A program made the translations under genes and the position numbers. Positions 53,801-64,000 of a stretch of 64,000 nucleotides of DNA are shown piece by piece (position 1 is the stretch's first letter; each line of letters begins with the position of its first letter). Below the pieces are notes generated by a model. It was not told the DNA's origin. It was given only the letters and a program-made list of their open reading frames with translations, and did not search any database. Origin of the DNA: Bombus terrestris (Eukaryota > Arthropoda > Insecta > Hymenoptera > Apidae). The stretch spans positions 5,697,001-5,761,000 of the forward strand of contig NC_063271.1 of the NCBI RefSeq assembly GCF_910591885.1. The letters run 5' to 3'.

Positions 53801-56800
53801 GAACAGCCCGGCGGTTATTATTGCACCTGTGAGCCAGGATGGACAGGCCCCGAGTGTTCCATCGACGTCGACGAGTGCTCCAGTGATCCCTGTCGTAACG
53901 GCGGCATCTGCATCGATCAACAGAATAGCTACTACTGTCAATGTCTTCCAGGATACACTGGTAATCAACTTATTCGCAAACTCTCGCACGAAGCTTTGCT
54001 TGCCAAATTCTACCATAATACTCGTTTTACCATATTCGTAATATATGTAACTGACATTCATCCCATCGCCGCTCGAATTTGTTTCATCAACTCTGCATCA
54101 AGGATTGGATATTCTAACTACTCGCGCTTATTCCTTCATCAACGAACGAATCATCCGCGAATTATCTCTACGTTATATTTTAATTTTAGTTTTGCTATCT
54201 AGAGTGGATAGGATGAATCAAGAATGCTAATAACAGATATTTCTAAACGACTTCTAACTTTATCACGATCGAACGAAATACCTGTTATTTGCTTTTAAAT
54301 TGTTCTATAAACGGAACATAAATATCGTTTAATAAAACCGATCTTAATGTCACTAGGTAAAAATTGTCAGATCAATGTGGACGAGTGCTTATCACAACCT
54401 TGTCAAAACGGCGGTACTTGTATCGATCGAATCAATGGATACATATGCAACTGTACGAAAGACTTCATGGATGAAAATTGCGAACGCGAGTACAATGCGT
54501 GCGCGTCAAATCCTTGCCAGAATAATGGGAATTGCACGCTGATACCAAGGTCTCGACGAGAATTCGTTTGCGAGTGCCCTCGCGGCTTTGAAGGCAAGAT
54601 TTGTGACGTGAATGTGGACGACTGCGTCGATGTGCTATGCCCTGATGGGAAAGTTTGCGTTGATGGTATCGCTGGTTACGAGTGTAAATGTCGCGAGGGT
54701 TACAGAGATCCCAATTGTACCCTTATCGTTGACCATTGCGCGACGAAACCTTGTAACAGCGGCACGTGTATCGATCGCGGAGAACAAGGTTTTGAATGCA
54801 AATGCAGAGACGGTTTCAAAGGTAGATTTTATTAAACAGAATTTATACAACATATATCTTATTCGAATTCAATAAGAATTGTTTGTTGATGTAATTATTT
54901 TCGCCAATTTTCATATGTTAAATTGAAAAGTGAAATCTCGAACAAGGATCGATGGCACATTTTGGTCAATGGTTGAATTAATAGCAAAGCACGATCCTAC
55001 AGTCCCTGTCGTTCGTTTTAATACGCGCGTCGAACACAAGAAACGCGTTAGGAGTTGAGCTCACAAAACAACCTGATTTCCCCCAAAAATGTGCCAAATG
55101 TGCTCTAGGGCCTTGTTCAAGCTTTCTATTCGATCGTCAATTACTTGTACTCACTAATCGATTACTCAAATTCATAGGAAAATTTTGCGAGGAGGATGTG
55201 AACGAATGCGAGGTAGAAGGTAGCTCATTATGTAACAACGGTATTTGCGTAAATACAAATGGCAGTTATAATTGCTTCTGCAGACCGGGATTTTCCGGAG
55301 ATCACTGCGACATCGACATTGACGAATGCTTATGCGGTCCGTGTAAAAATAACGCTACGTGTATCGATGGTATTAACACGTTCGAGTGTCAGTGTCCAGC
55401 TGGTTATTCCGGGAAAACATGCGACGTGGATGTGAACGAATGCGAAAGCAATCCTTGTTTAAACGGCGCAACCTGCGTCGATGAGATCGCTAGTTACATG
55501 TGTATTTGTTCACCTGGTTTCCGTGGATTAAACTGTGAGATAAATATCGACGATTGCGAACCATTGCCCTGTTTAAATCATGGCCAATGTATAGACGGTA
55601 TAAACAATTACACCTGTGACTGTGCCGACACCGGTTTCGAGGGTGTACATTGTGAGAAAAATATCGACGACTGCCGATCAGGACCCTGTGTGAACGGTGC
55701 TCACTGCATAGACGATGTCAAGAATTACAAATGCCAGTGTTATGCCGGCTATACTGGCAAAAATTGCGAAGTCGATATAAACGAATGCGAGAGTTCACCT
55801 TGTCAGTATAATGGTACTTGCTTGGAGAGATCTAACATAGAATTGTACAAAAGTGACGCGTTGACGTTACCTTCGATATTCAACCAAGAGTTCAGCTATG
55901 CGAATGCGAGTGGGTAAGCATCGTGATACTCGAAGTAAAAGAACAAATATCGATCAATAATCCGAAGAAAGAAGAACTAATTGTACTTTTAACAATTTAT
56001 TTTCAGATACGAATGTCTTTGCGTACAAGGTGTCACGGGAAAAAACTGCGAAGTAAATATTAACGAGTGCGATAGTAATCCATGCCAAGCTGGAACCTGT
56101 GTAGACCGTATTGGTGGTTATACTTGCGAATGTGACGAGGGATATGAAGGCGATCATTGTCAACACGATATCGACGAGTGTAAAAGATATTCACCCTGCG
56201 AGCACGGCGTGTGTACCGATGGAAGAGCTGATTATACCTGCACTTGTGAGCCAGAATACGGTGGTAAAAATTGTTCGGTAGAGCTGATCGGTTGTCAAGG
56301 AAATGCTTGTCAAAACGGTGGAACTTGTTGGCCATACCTCGTCGATGAAACGATACATAAATTCAACTGTACCTGCCCGAATGGATATCACGGTGAAATT
56401 TGCGATTACGTAAGCATCGTTTATATTTACATACTTTGACTTGCCATTTCTTTTCTTCCTGCAAATTTACGAGTTGTTTCAATTTCTTACATTCATCGCC
56501 TATTTCATTTGATCACGCTCCTTGTATTGTCTTACTCATAAATACGCGACACAGAAGAAGTTGCGTAAACTACAGGTCGCAACTTTCTGCTGGCTTCCAA
56601 TTCATACCGTTTCCTTTTGTTCTTTCTCATAGGTAACGACAATGTCTTTGAACGGCAGCTCGTACGTTTTAGTAAATACCACTCGAGACGAAGGATACGA
56701 CATACAATTCCGCTTTCGGACGACTTTACCAAATGGATTACTGGCCATTGGAAAAGGCTTGACATTTTATATCCTTGAACTCGTTAATGGCAAGCTAAAT

Positions 56801-59800
56801 TTGCACTCGAGCCTTCTGAACAAATGGGAGGGCGTATTTATCGGCAGTGAATTAAACTCATCCACTTGGCAAAAAGTGTTCGTAGCGATCAACGCTACGC
56901 ATCTAGTACTCTCGGCTAACGAGGAACAAACGATCTATCCCATTAGCCTAAACGAAGGTTCCAATTCAAATCATACATCTTTCCCGATGACTTATGTCGG
57001 CGGTACAACCAATTATCTGCGGCGGTTAACCCATGGCCCATATTTCTTCGTGGGTTGCACCGAGGATGTTGTCATTAACGGAGAGTGGGTACGTTCGATA
57101 TCTTCGGATCATAAACGATATACGTAGTCACATTAAAATACATTCAATTTATGGAATATTAAATTAAGATATTAAATAAGAAATATTTGTCGTACGAGCT
57201 TATCGATATTATGAAAAATTTCCTAATTGTCATAATTCAGGTGTACTCTGGTACCTCATCAAAAACCGTATATATGGAAGATGTTGAGCCAGGATGTCCC
57301 CGCGAAGCCCAATGTTCACCAAATCGTTGTAAAAACGGTGGCCACTGCACGGACAGGTGGCGTGATTTTTCCTGTAAATGTGAGAGACCGTATCTTGGTC
57401 ATACCTGTCAATACAACATGACAGCAGCGACGTTCGGATATGAGAATATAACAAACGGATACGTAACCGTAAAAGTGTCCGATATGGCTAGACGAGCAGT
57501 TAGATCGATCGTCGATATTTCCATGTTCATTCGCACTAGACAAGATAGGGGTGATATATTTTATCTAGGAACAGAACCGAATCCACAAACCGATCTTAAA
57601 CCTCAGGAGAAAACTTATATAGCAGCTCAATTAGAAGGAGGCGAATTACTCGTTAGGATTCAGTTTAACGGTTCAGAGGCATACACCGTTGGCGGCGTAA
57701 AATTAAACGATGGAAACAATCATCTAATACAAGTAATTAGAAACGTAACATTGGTGCAAGTGAAGATCAATGGTACCGAATATTTCCGGAAAACTATCAG
57801 CGCGTCCGGTCAATTGAACGTAACTGTGCTATACTTGGGTGGCATGCCACAAGCATCCAGATACATACGGCAAGTTGACAATCGCCAGATAGAAGTACCG
57901 CAAGTACCGCAAGTTAACTTCAAGGGAATTATTCAAGATGTTCAAATATCGAATGGCATTGAGACTATGGTCGTCGAATTCTTTCCTCTAAAGGTAACGA
58001 TACATTTTTCAATTCTATCTGCGTAATACGATATTACAAAATTTCATTAAAAGTTATACTGCGCGTGATAAATTACAATACAATATTTTAGCGATAATAT
58101 AAAAAAATATTTTATAGGCAAACGATATTCCCACTCCAATACAATTTGGTAACGTGACTTTCGATAACGACAAAATTCTTAAGGGTGTGATATCCGACAA
58201 CGTATGCGTGAGTAGTCCATGCGATCACAATGGAACTTGTCACGTTACGTGGAACGACTTTTGGTGCCAATGCCCACGAGGATATACCGGAAAAACTTGC
58301 CAGGAAATGGAATTCTGTCAACTGCAGGATTGTCCTTCCGGATCGAAATGTCAAAATCTAGACGATGGTTATGAGTGCATCGCTAATGCTACTTTTAACG
58401 GTGTCACGACTTCTTTCACCTACGTTTATAATCAGGTTGAAGAGAAAAATGTGACCGACTCGACGATCGATACCATTCAGATTACGTATCGATCGAATAC
58501 CGGTGGCACGTTAATGCATATTGCGCCTCGTATAGGCGATCAGCATTTTACCGTTTCCGTTTACAAGGACAAAGTCACGGTATCTTGGCGCTTGAACTTG
58601 CAGAATCAAGGAATACTAACGTTTGGTAAAGCCGAACCTGATGGTAATTGGACGTCTATCGTATTGAGATTGAGCAATAATTCCATGGAATGTGGATATG
58701 CAAATTCTAACGACGAGTATGCATCGCACGTTAGCCCGAACTTTAGTTTTCCTTTGTGGTATGATTTGTTAATTACCGGAACGGTCACTCTTGGTGGACT
58801 CGGCTCTGTTTTATCGAATAAACATAGTTACATAACGATCGGCCCTGGAAAACAGATCCTAGAAAATAAAAGCGGTATTAATGAAAATTCGATAGATTTT
58901 ACTGAACGTACATTGACCACCGCTTCTCCGCCTTACAATGTAATGTCAGGTAATATATTAGCGTACATAAACATTTTTTAATTATACGCGTAATATTTAC
59001 GTAATATTTATTATACATTTTTATTTACATCGTGACTAGAAAATACGTCTTCCATTTTATAGGAGAAGCTTTTAAAGGATGCTTGGGTGAAGTAAGAATC
59101 GGTAGTATGCTTCTACATTACTTCACGTACGAAGAAGTATATCAAAACGCCAATTTTACACCCTTAGAGTACTTAGCATTACAAGAAAATAATTCAACGT
59201 ATCATGACAGTATTGGCTGTCAACTTTGCTTCGACTCCGATTGCAAAAATGACGGCTACTGTTTTGATAAAGCAAACAGTTACATTTGCGAATGCCCCGC
59301 TGGATACGCGAAAGACGATTGCTCCCTTAACATCGACGAATGTATTGATAATAAATGTACGAATGGAGCAACGTGCATCGATGGAATCGCTAATTATACG
59401 TGTGTGTGTAATAGCGGCTGGCAGGGATGGTTGTTAGTATATAACATAATCTATTATATTAAATTTCAATACACTCGTTTCTTATCGAAAATCAGAAAAA
59501 ACTAAATTTACGCTATCTTAGGTGCTTATCTTTATTTCAGATGCGACAGTGACATAAACGAGTGCGTAACCCTTAGCCCTTGCCAGCACGATGGTGTATG
59601 TATAAATCTTCCTGGGTATTTCCGTTGCGAATGTCCAGATCAATTTACTGGCGAGCGATGTGAAAACTTTCGCCTAATTACTTGTGAAAATCAACCTTGC
59701 AAAAACGGTGGTAGTTGCGCGGATATTGTAAATCCACAAACTAACGACAATTTCACTTGTACTTGTACGACCGGTTACGAAGGTTCAATCTGTGATACTC

Positions 59801-60788
59801 CCTACTGCATTGGACGAAAGTGCCAAAACAGCGGTAGATGCGATTACTTGCATCAGGTATATAGCATATCAGGTTTATACAATGAGAATTTTATTCGCCC
59901 TATAAAAACGAATACTTTTATTCCCTCATCCTCTATGATTTAATGTATAATCATTTGTAACATGTAATAATCTATTACTTTAAATTACTAGACACCTCGG
60001 TGTACTTGTCTACCCGGCTATTCTGGACTGTATTGCGAGATTAATATAGATGACTGCGCGCCAGATGCAGAAGGAAATGTACCGTGCAAAAACGATGGAA
60101 AATGCTACGACGGTGTAGATAGTTTCGTGTGTGATTGTAACGACACCGGGTATATAGGACAGGATTGTTCGTTCGATATAGATGAATGTGTACTGTCAAC
60201 GACCGATTGTGGTCAGGGACGGTGCGAAAATTTACCAGGAACTTACCAATGCATTTGCGATCCAGGTTATTGCGGATACAATTGCGGAATGATGGATCCT
60301 TGTAGAGCGGTACTGTTTCTCGGATAATTTCTCTTACTCGCTACACTGACGATTAGTTTTCTTATGTCTCACATTCCTTCTCTTAACAGGATTATTGTCA
60401 AAATGGAGGTACGTGCAAATGTGGAGATGACGGCGGTTACAAGTGTCAATGCACACCGGACTATACCGGACAAAACTGTACAGAGGTACATTCTAATATT
60501 TTAGAATAATAATTTCTTTTACGTACAATAACGTGCGATAAATGTTGTGTTCTATTTTAGACGGAAAACTTTTTGGGTAGTCAAGCGCTCGATATAGCGG
60601 TAATCGTTGGTCCTATCGTCGGATGCCTGTTCATTATTGCAGCAGGTTCTTTAGTTGCATTATTCATGATGGCTAGAAAGAAACGTGCTACTCGAGGAAC
60701 ATACAGTCCAAGCGCTCAAGAATTCAGTAATCCGCGTGTAGAAATGGACAATGTGATGAAGCCACCACCGGAAGAGAGATTAATCTAA
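32857..60788 (+). CDS. crb: Crumbs apical polarity protein
   Basis: Single-pass apical membrane protein that sets epithelial polarity and photoreceptor membrane identity through the Crb-Stardust-Patj complex. Coding exons: 32857-32881, 49342-49712, 50111-50291, 50659-50826, 51650-51977, 52505-52965, 53506-53687, 53807-53960, 54357-54821, 55178-55913, 56007-56409, 56633-57088, 57241-57993, 58118-58949, 59063-59432, 59541-59856, 59992-60309, 60390-60485 and 60561-60788. All phases agree and give 2,280 aa, similar to Drosophila Crb. Order: signal peptide, LamG-like region (~30-190), about 24 EGF-like repeats (~193-1158), LamG, EGF, LamG, EGF, LamG (~1159-1870), about eight further EGF repeats, a transmembrane helix (~2216-2242) and a 38-aa cytoplasmic tail. 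Many EGF repeats have the calcium-binding form D-I-D/N-E-C. The tail has the FERM-binding RGTYSPSAQEF block and a PDZ ligand ERLI at the end, both family hallmarks. The start is the only ATG giving a signal peptide in phase with exon 2. Confidence 0.95.
38395..38413. repeat. crb: Poly-A tract
   Basis: Run of about 19 A inside crb intron 1. Confidence 0.85.
38939..38956. repeat. crb: (AT)n microsatellite
   Basis: Short alternating AT run inside crb intron 1, flanked by further TA-rich sequence. Confidence 0.8.
46930..46948. repeat. crb: Poly-T tract
   Basis: Run of about 19 T inside crb intron 1. Confidence 0.85.
47490..47507. repeat. crb: Poly-T tract
   Basis: Run of about 18 T inside crb intron 1. 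Confidence 0.85.
49342..50291 (+). other. crb: crb exons 2-3: N-terminal LamG-like region
   Basis: Exons 49342-49712 and 50111-50291 encode residues ~9-192. After the signal core come a short linker and EAYFNGSAFLKL, then LFMQKYNEDSISLEV, VWHNVNIFFRL and FRGCILQGPGILFN. This is the strand pattern of a laminin G-like sandwich, closing with a Cys after FGPCPAENKG. Similar LamG-type ends (EAFKGCLGEVRIG) recur in exon 15, which supports the assignment. Confidence 0.75.
50659..56409 (+). other. crb: crb exons 4-11: main EGF-like repeat block
   Basis: Eight exons encode about 24 consecutive EGF-like repeats with the six-Cys pattern and NGGTC-, C-x-C-x-x-G-type signatures. Many begin D-I-D/N-E-C or N-I-D-D-C, the calcium-binding form. 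Introns usually fall inside repeats, so several repeats are completed across splice junctions (for example 51977/52505, 52965/53506, 53687/53807). The repeat that spans 55913/56007 has an unusually long loop between its third and fourth Cys. Confidence 0.9.
53060..53084. repeat. Perfect short inverted repeat
   Basis: aattcgtttttt and aaaaaacgaatt form perfect 12-base arms around one T, in the intron between crb exons 6 and 7. It could form a hairpin; no element boundary or function is evident. Confidence 0.7.
56633..59432 (+). other. crb: crb exons 12-15: LamG domains with EGF spacers
   Basis: Exon 12 is a LamG domain (SLNGSSYVLV...GYDIQFRFRT...YVGGTTNYL). Exon 13 is an EGF repeat followed by a second LamG (SIVDISMFIRTR...GDIFYLGTEP...LYLGGMPQ). 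Exons 14-15 hold one full and one half-size EGF module (EFCQLQDC to ECIANATF), then a third LamG ending in EAFKGCLGEVRIG, and more EGF repeats. Exon 15 must end TT|GTTAGT at 59432: only this donor avoids a stop and rebuilds the EGF ending GWQGWLC. Confidence 0.85.
60561..60788 (+). other. crb: crb last exon: transmembrane helix and tail
   Basis: Encodes the final 75 residues. IAVIVGPIVGCLFIIAAGSL and the following hydrophobic residues form the membrane helix, followed by basic RKKRATRG. The juxtamembrane FERM-binding and aPKC-target segment (RATRGTYSPSAQEF) and the C-terminal PPPEERLI PDZ ligand for Stardust and Par6 are intact. Confidence 0.97.
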
Positions 60789-62987
60789 GAATTTATTTCG
60801 TGACGGAGGAACATAGTATGAATGTTTCGCGCCTCGAAAAATCCTAGTCTGTCGGGAATATGCATCGTTATCGCAGTATTTGTTGTTTAAAGAGAGAAAG
60901 GAGTGTTTTTCTCACGGCGAAACTGCTTCCAAACGATCAATGAAAATATACGGGGTTTCATCGCGCGTTTTCTAGTCCATGCTACCATATCACGCAGCTG
61001 TCACATTGACATAAGGAGTTGAATGAGCAATTTGGGACATGATAACTGATTTGAAGACATCCGAAAGCGACGCTGAAGATGAAACGTATTAAAACTGCCT
61101 GTAAAATTAAAAGTTGATTATAAGATAGAAGTCAAAAGAAGGGATATACAAGAAAATGATTGAGAAAAGAATTTAAAAAAAGAAAAAAATTTATCGCGAA
61201 CAGTGAGATGAGGAATGTACCATAGAATTTATATAATAATCGTGCTGTTGGTTTGAACAAATCATATAGTTATGCAAAGTGTACTTAAAACTTCATTAAG
61301 TGTCCTTAACTTAAGCAATACTCGGAAGAAACTCCTAAGAAACGAAACCCGTCCATTTTAGTGCCTAATTGATCCTACTTAAAGCTTTTATTTATAAGCG
61401 ATAAATTTAAAGCATCGAAAATGTACATTGCAAAATTGTGTTGAACACAGACGTTACGTCGAGATCTCTAAAGCATAATGATATTCATTACTACTGTTTT
61501 ACTCGTTAAACTTTGGGCAATCATGATACAAATACTGTTAAATATCAATACAGCGTAGTGTTTTTATTATTTGAATCGTTGTGAAGATGCCGGAACTTTG
61601 TAAAAATATTGTAAAGCAACGCTGTTCACAGATAGAACCCTTTACGCGATTTTCTTTCCTTCCACGCGTTGTCATTATAGAAAAAAGAGAGTTCATTAAG
61701 AGATCAGGAAATCTATATATGACGTCTCTCTTTTTCTACCTCGCTGTTGAAACAAAAGGATGATACGTGGGAGTAGAAGGTATCCAGTTTACTCGCGAGA
61801 AAAACTTGGACTTCATTGTTGTAAAGGGTAGTTATCGCGCTACGCGTTAATTACTGTACGTGCATTTACTCGTTCGTCAGTATCGACACGTTGTGCTGGT
61901 TCAATTTGTACATAGATTAGATTACGTTGAAAATATCAATAATGATTCTACCATTAGCATTTTATATTATGAATATAGTATTTAATGATGAATTATTTTG
62001 TATGTAATTACTTAATACCACGACCAAAGTAATAGCGAAGAATTTTCTTGTCTATTAAAATATAAACGATACAACCGCAAATAAAAACTGTGTCATCGTT
62101 TTTCAATAGCCAAGAATAATTATTCTTTACAGAAATGAGAGTTAACATATTGTTGGTACTATGTTTTTCATATATACTGACCAAGGTGTACTATCCTTTC
62201 GTCTTATAGAACCGAGATTAGCAGAAATGTCTATTTATCGTATTGATGTGTGCATCGTAGAAAAAGGATTTTTAATCAGAGAATATGTATTGAAATAATT
62301 GCAGAATACTAAGCATGCTTGTTTTAAGCATGTATCGTAGTATCACGATGTGAATGATGTATCCAGTATAATAATCGCTGCATTATACATATAATGTGGT
62401 ATCAATCAAAAACACAATTATGTGAATTTATACTTGAAATGATAGGAGTAATCACTTTTATTGTAAGTTATGAAGAATAACTTTTGTTCAATGTGTATTA
62501 TAAAGTGAATATCATTAATGTTTTCTGCAAGACTGAAATTTTGAGTACTAAAAATTACGTGTGCATGCGCTTTTCACGTGAGTACTTATTTTGTGACAAC
62601 ATGCAATATTGTGCATAAATAATTATTACAATTTAAACTAAATGTACAAAAACAATAAAAATTTAAATATTTCAACATAGTATTTATCTTCCCTTTTTAT
62701 AGAATACATATAAAAAGAGTTCATATACAATACATACAAAGTATATTGCTATATGTACATTTGTTATTATATAGGGGGCACATAAAGGGTAAAATTTTCA
62801 GGTACAATTTTTTTTTTAAAGAGATGTTTGAGTGATCGGTAAATACATATTATCATTCACTAAAATCTCTTCTATTTAGTAAATATATATTTACTTTCAA
62901 TTAAATTAATTTCATGTATCTACAAAATTCAGATGAAATAGGATATTCTATCTATTTCAATTTTTGCCTCTTACCTTCATGTCGTAG
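60789..62987. other. crb 3' UTR and convergent intergenic region
   Basis: No coding sequence. Candidate plus-strand polyadenylation signals AATAAA lie at 62080-62085 and 62654-62659, so the crb 3' untranslated region may extend 1.3-1.9 kb and end close to the convergent EndoG gene. The tail of the EndoG transcript occupies the right part on the other strand. A small hairpin, catgctt-gtttt-aagcatg, lies near 62313. Confidence 0.5.
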
Positions 62988-63918
62988 TTATCGAACATTT
63001 TTTCCATTTATTTTACTTAATTTATCACGTGAGATCTTATCAAAAAATAAAAGTCCAGCAGCCCGTTCTATACTTTCTGGTGGTACCTGTTACGATATAT
63101 ATATCATGATTATTCATATAGGATATATCATAAAATTCCAATTTCAATATATTATTAATTTACCTGGAAATTTGTTAAAGGTACATTGTCATCTATAGGA
63201 GTATTTGGCATTACAAATGCTTCCATTTCTAATTTAGAATCATGTGTTTCGCCAACAACTATTTTATAAAAATGAGTAGGTACTGCTACATGATTTGTGC
63301 CAATAACTTCATATCGAACATATTTTTTCCCATTAGCCTCTATTCTGTAATCATCATGTATTTAATTGAAATATTTAAAAAAGTAAATTACACAGAGTAA
63401 CAAAGTTTTGCTCACTTTGGCAAATATAAAGGACCAGTACAGACATATACATCCTTATAAACTTTAGTTAAGTGCCTAACATATTTTTCCAATCTATTCC
63501 AAGAATCCCTGTTGAAACCCACACCTACTTGCGGTGCCATGTTCGTTAGGAAAAATGTCTGATCTATGTGACTTTGAGCACACTTGTGATTCCCAGCTGC
63601 TGCTAAATGTCCACGATCGTATCCACTGCCTTTGTAATCATGATTTTCTGATCTAATTACAAATAAAATTATTAAAACATTAATTTAAAAATATTCTATA
63701 TAGTTTCAAACTCCAAATATTTACCTAAAAAAAGGATGTATACTTAGGTCAGGTTTGAATTCACACTTACTACGTGATATCTCCTCATTGGGTTGTAATC
63801 TATCTTTATTTAAATGTTCAAAGACCCAATGAGCTACCCTATTTCTTCTATCATAAGAAAGGACAAAATCTTCGTAAGATCTAACATGATCCAATCCAGG
63901 GAAACCATACTTCATAAT
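62988..63918 (-). CDS. EndoG: Endonuclease G, mitochondrial (5' end outside window)
   Basis: DNA/RNA non-specific nuclease of mitochondria, in the beta-beta-alpha metal (His-Me finger) family. In-window exons are 63918-63725, 63652-63416, 63344-63164 and 63086-62988; phases agree and give 236 residues to the stop TAA. They begin IMKYGFPGLDHVRS, the start of the mature nuclease domain, so the mitochondrial targeting segment and first exon or exons lie to the right; an acceptor (ttttttacag) precedes 63918. The catalytic motif GYDRGHLAAAGNHK and the metal-site helix FNRDSWNRLEKYV are intact. DVYVCTGPLYLPK, VIGTNHVAVPTHFYK and PPESIERAAGLLFF also match EndoG, rather than EXOG, which has SRGH and different flanks. 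It is convergent with crumbs. Confidence 0.95.
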
Positions 63919-64000
63919 CTGTAAAAAATGAAAATCATTTTACTTTTACTTTTCCTTTTTTATTCTACAGAATTTCATAAATAAACCGTGAATAACAAAA

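Noticed and set aside
53534..54202. Long plus-strand frame of 222 codons over crb exons 7-9
   Set aside because: It reads through introns in the wrong frame for exon 7; the EGF frame joined by splicing explains the region.

Overview
This is a 64 kb window from an insect nuclear genome, most likely a bee or another hymenopteran. The DNA is AT-rich with frequent CpG. Genes are split by introns with GT/AG borders, and there are long AT-rich non-coding tracts, (CT)n/(TA)n microsatellites, a nuclear-type tRNA-His and a decayed Tc1-like transposon. There are no operons, ribosome binding sites or CRISPR. All exons were assembled by hand from splice sites and reading-phase continuity, so no transcript evidence supports them.

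Layout. (1) 1-25.7 kb is mostly non-coding. It holds two exon-like blocks on the minus strand (about 0.6-0.83 kb and 13.23-13.33 kb) that may belong to one unidentified gene, plus several locally GC-rich patches and simple repeats. (2) About 25.7-27.1 kb is a broken Tc1-like element whose long inverted arms each carry repeated copies of a short terminal motif (an IR/DR-like arrangement). (3) 28.0-30.94 kb on the minus strand is a complete doublecortin-like kinase (two DCX domains plus a CaMK-type kinase, 642 aa as assembled) with an unusual Cys-rich hydrophobic C-terminal tail. (4) 31.88-31.96 kb is tRNA-His(GTG), lying between two divergently transcribed genes. (5) 32.45-60.79 kb on the plus strand is crumbs, assembled as 19 coding exons and 2,280 aa. 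It has a signal peptide, an N-terminal LamG-like region, about 35 EGF-like repeats interleaved with three further LamG domains, one transmembrane helix and a short tail ending in ERLI. Exon 1 is separated from exon 2 by a 16.5 kb intron that splits the signal peptide. (6) 62.99-63.92 kb on the minus strand is the 3' part of endonuclease G, convergent with crumbs; its first exon or exons lie beyond the right edge.

Functionally, crumbs is the apical polarity determinant of epithelia and photoreceptors. The DCLK gene encodes a microtubule-associated kinase, and endonuclease G is a mitochondrial nuclease. They share a neighbourhood, not a pathway. I saw no clearly new biological system. The most unusual items are the hydrophobic DCLK tail, the orphan minus-strand exons and the nested terminal repeats of the Tc1 remnant.
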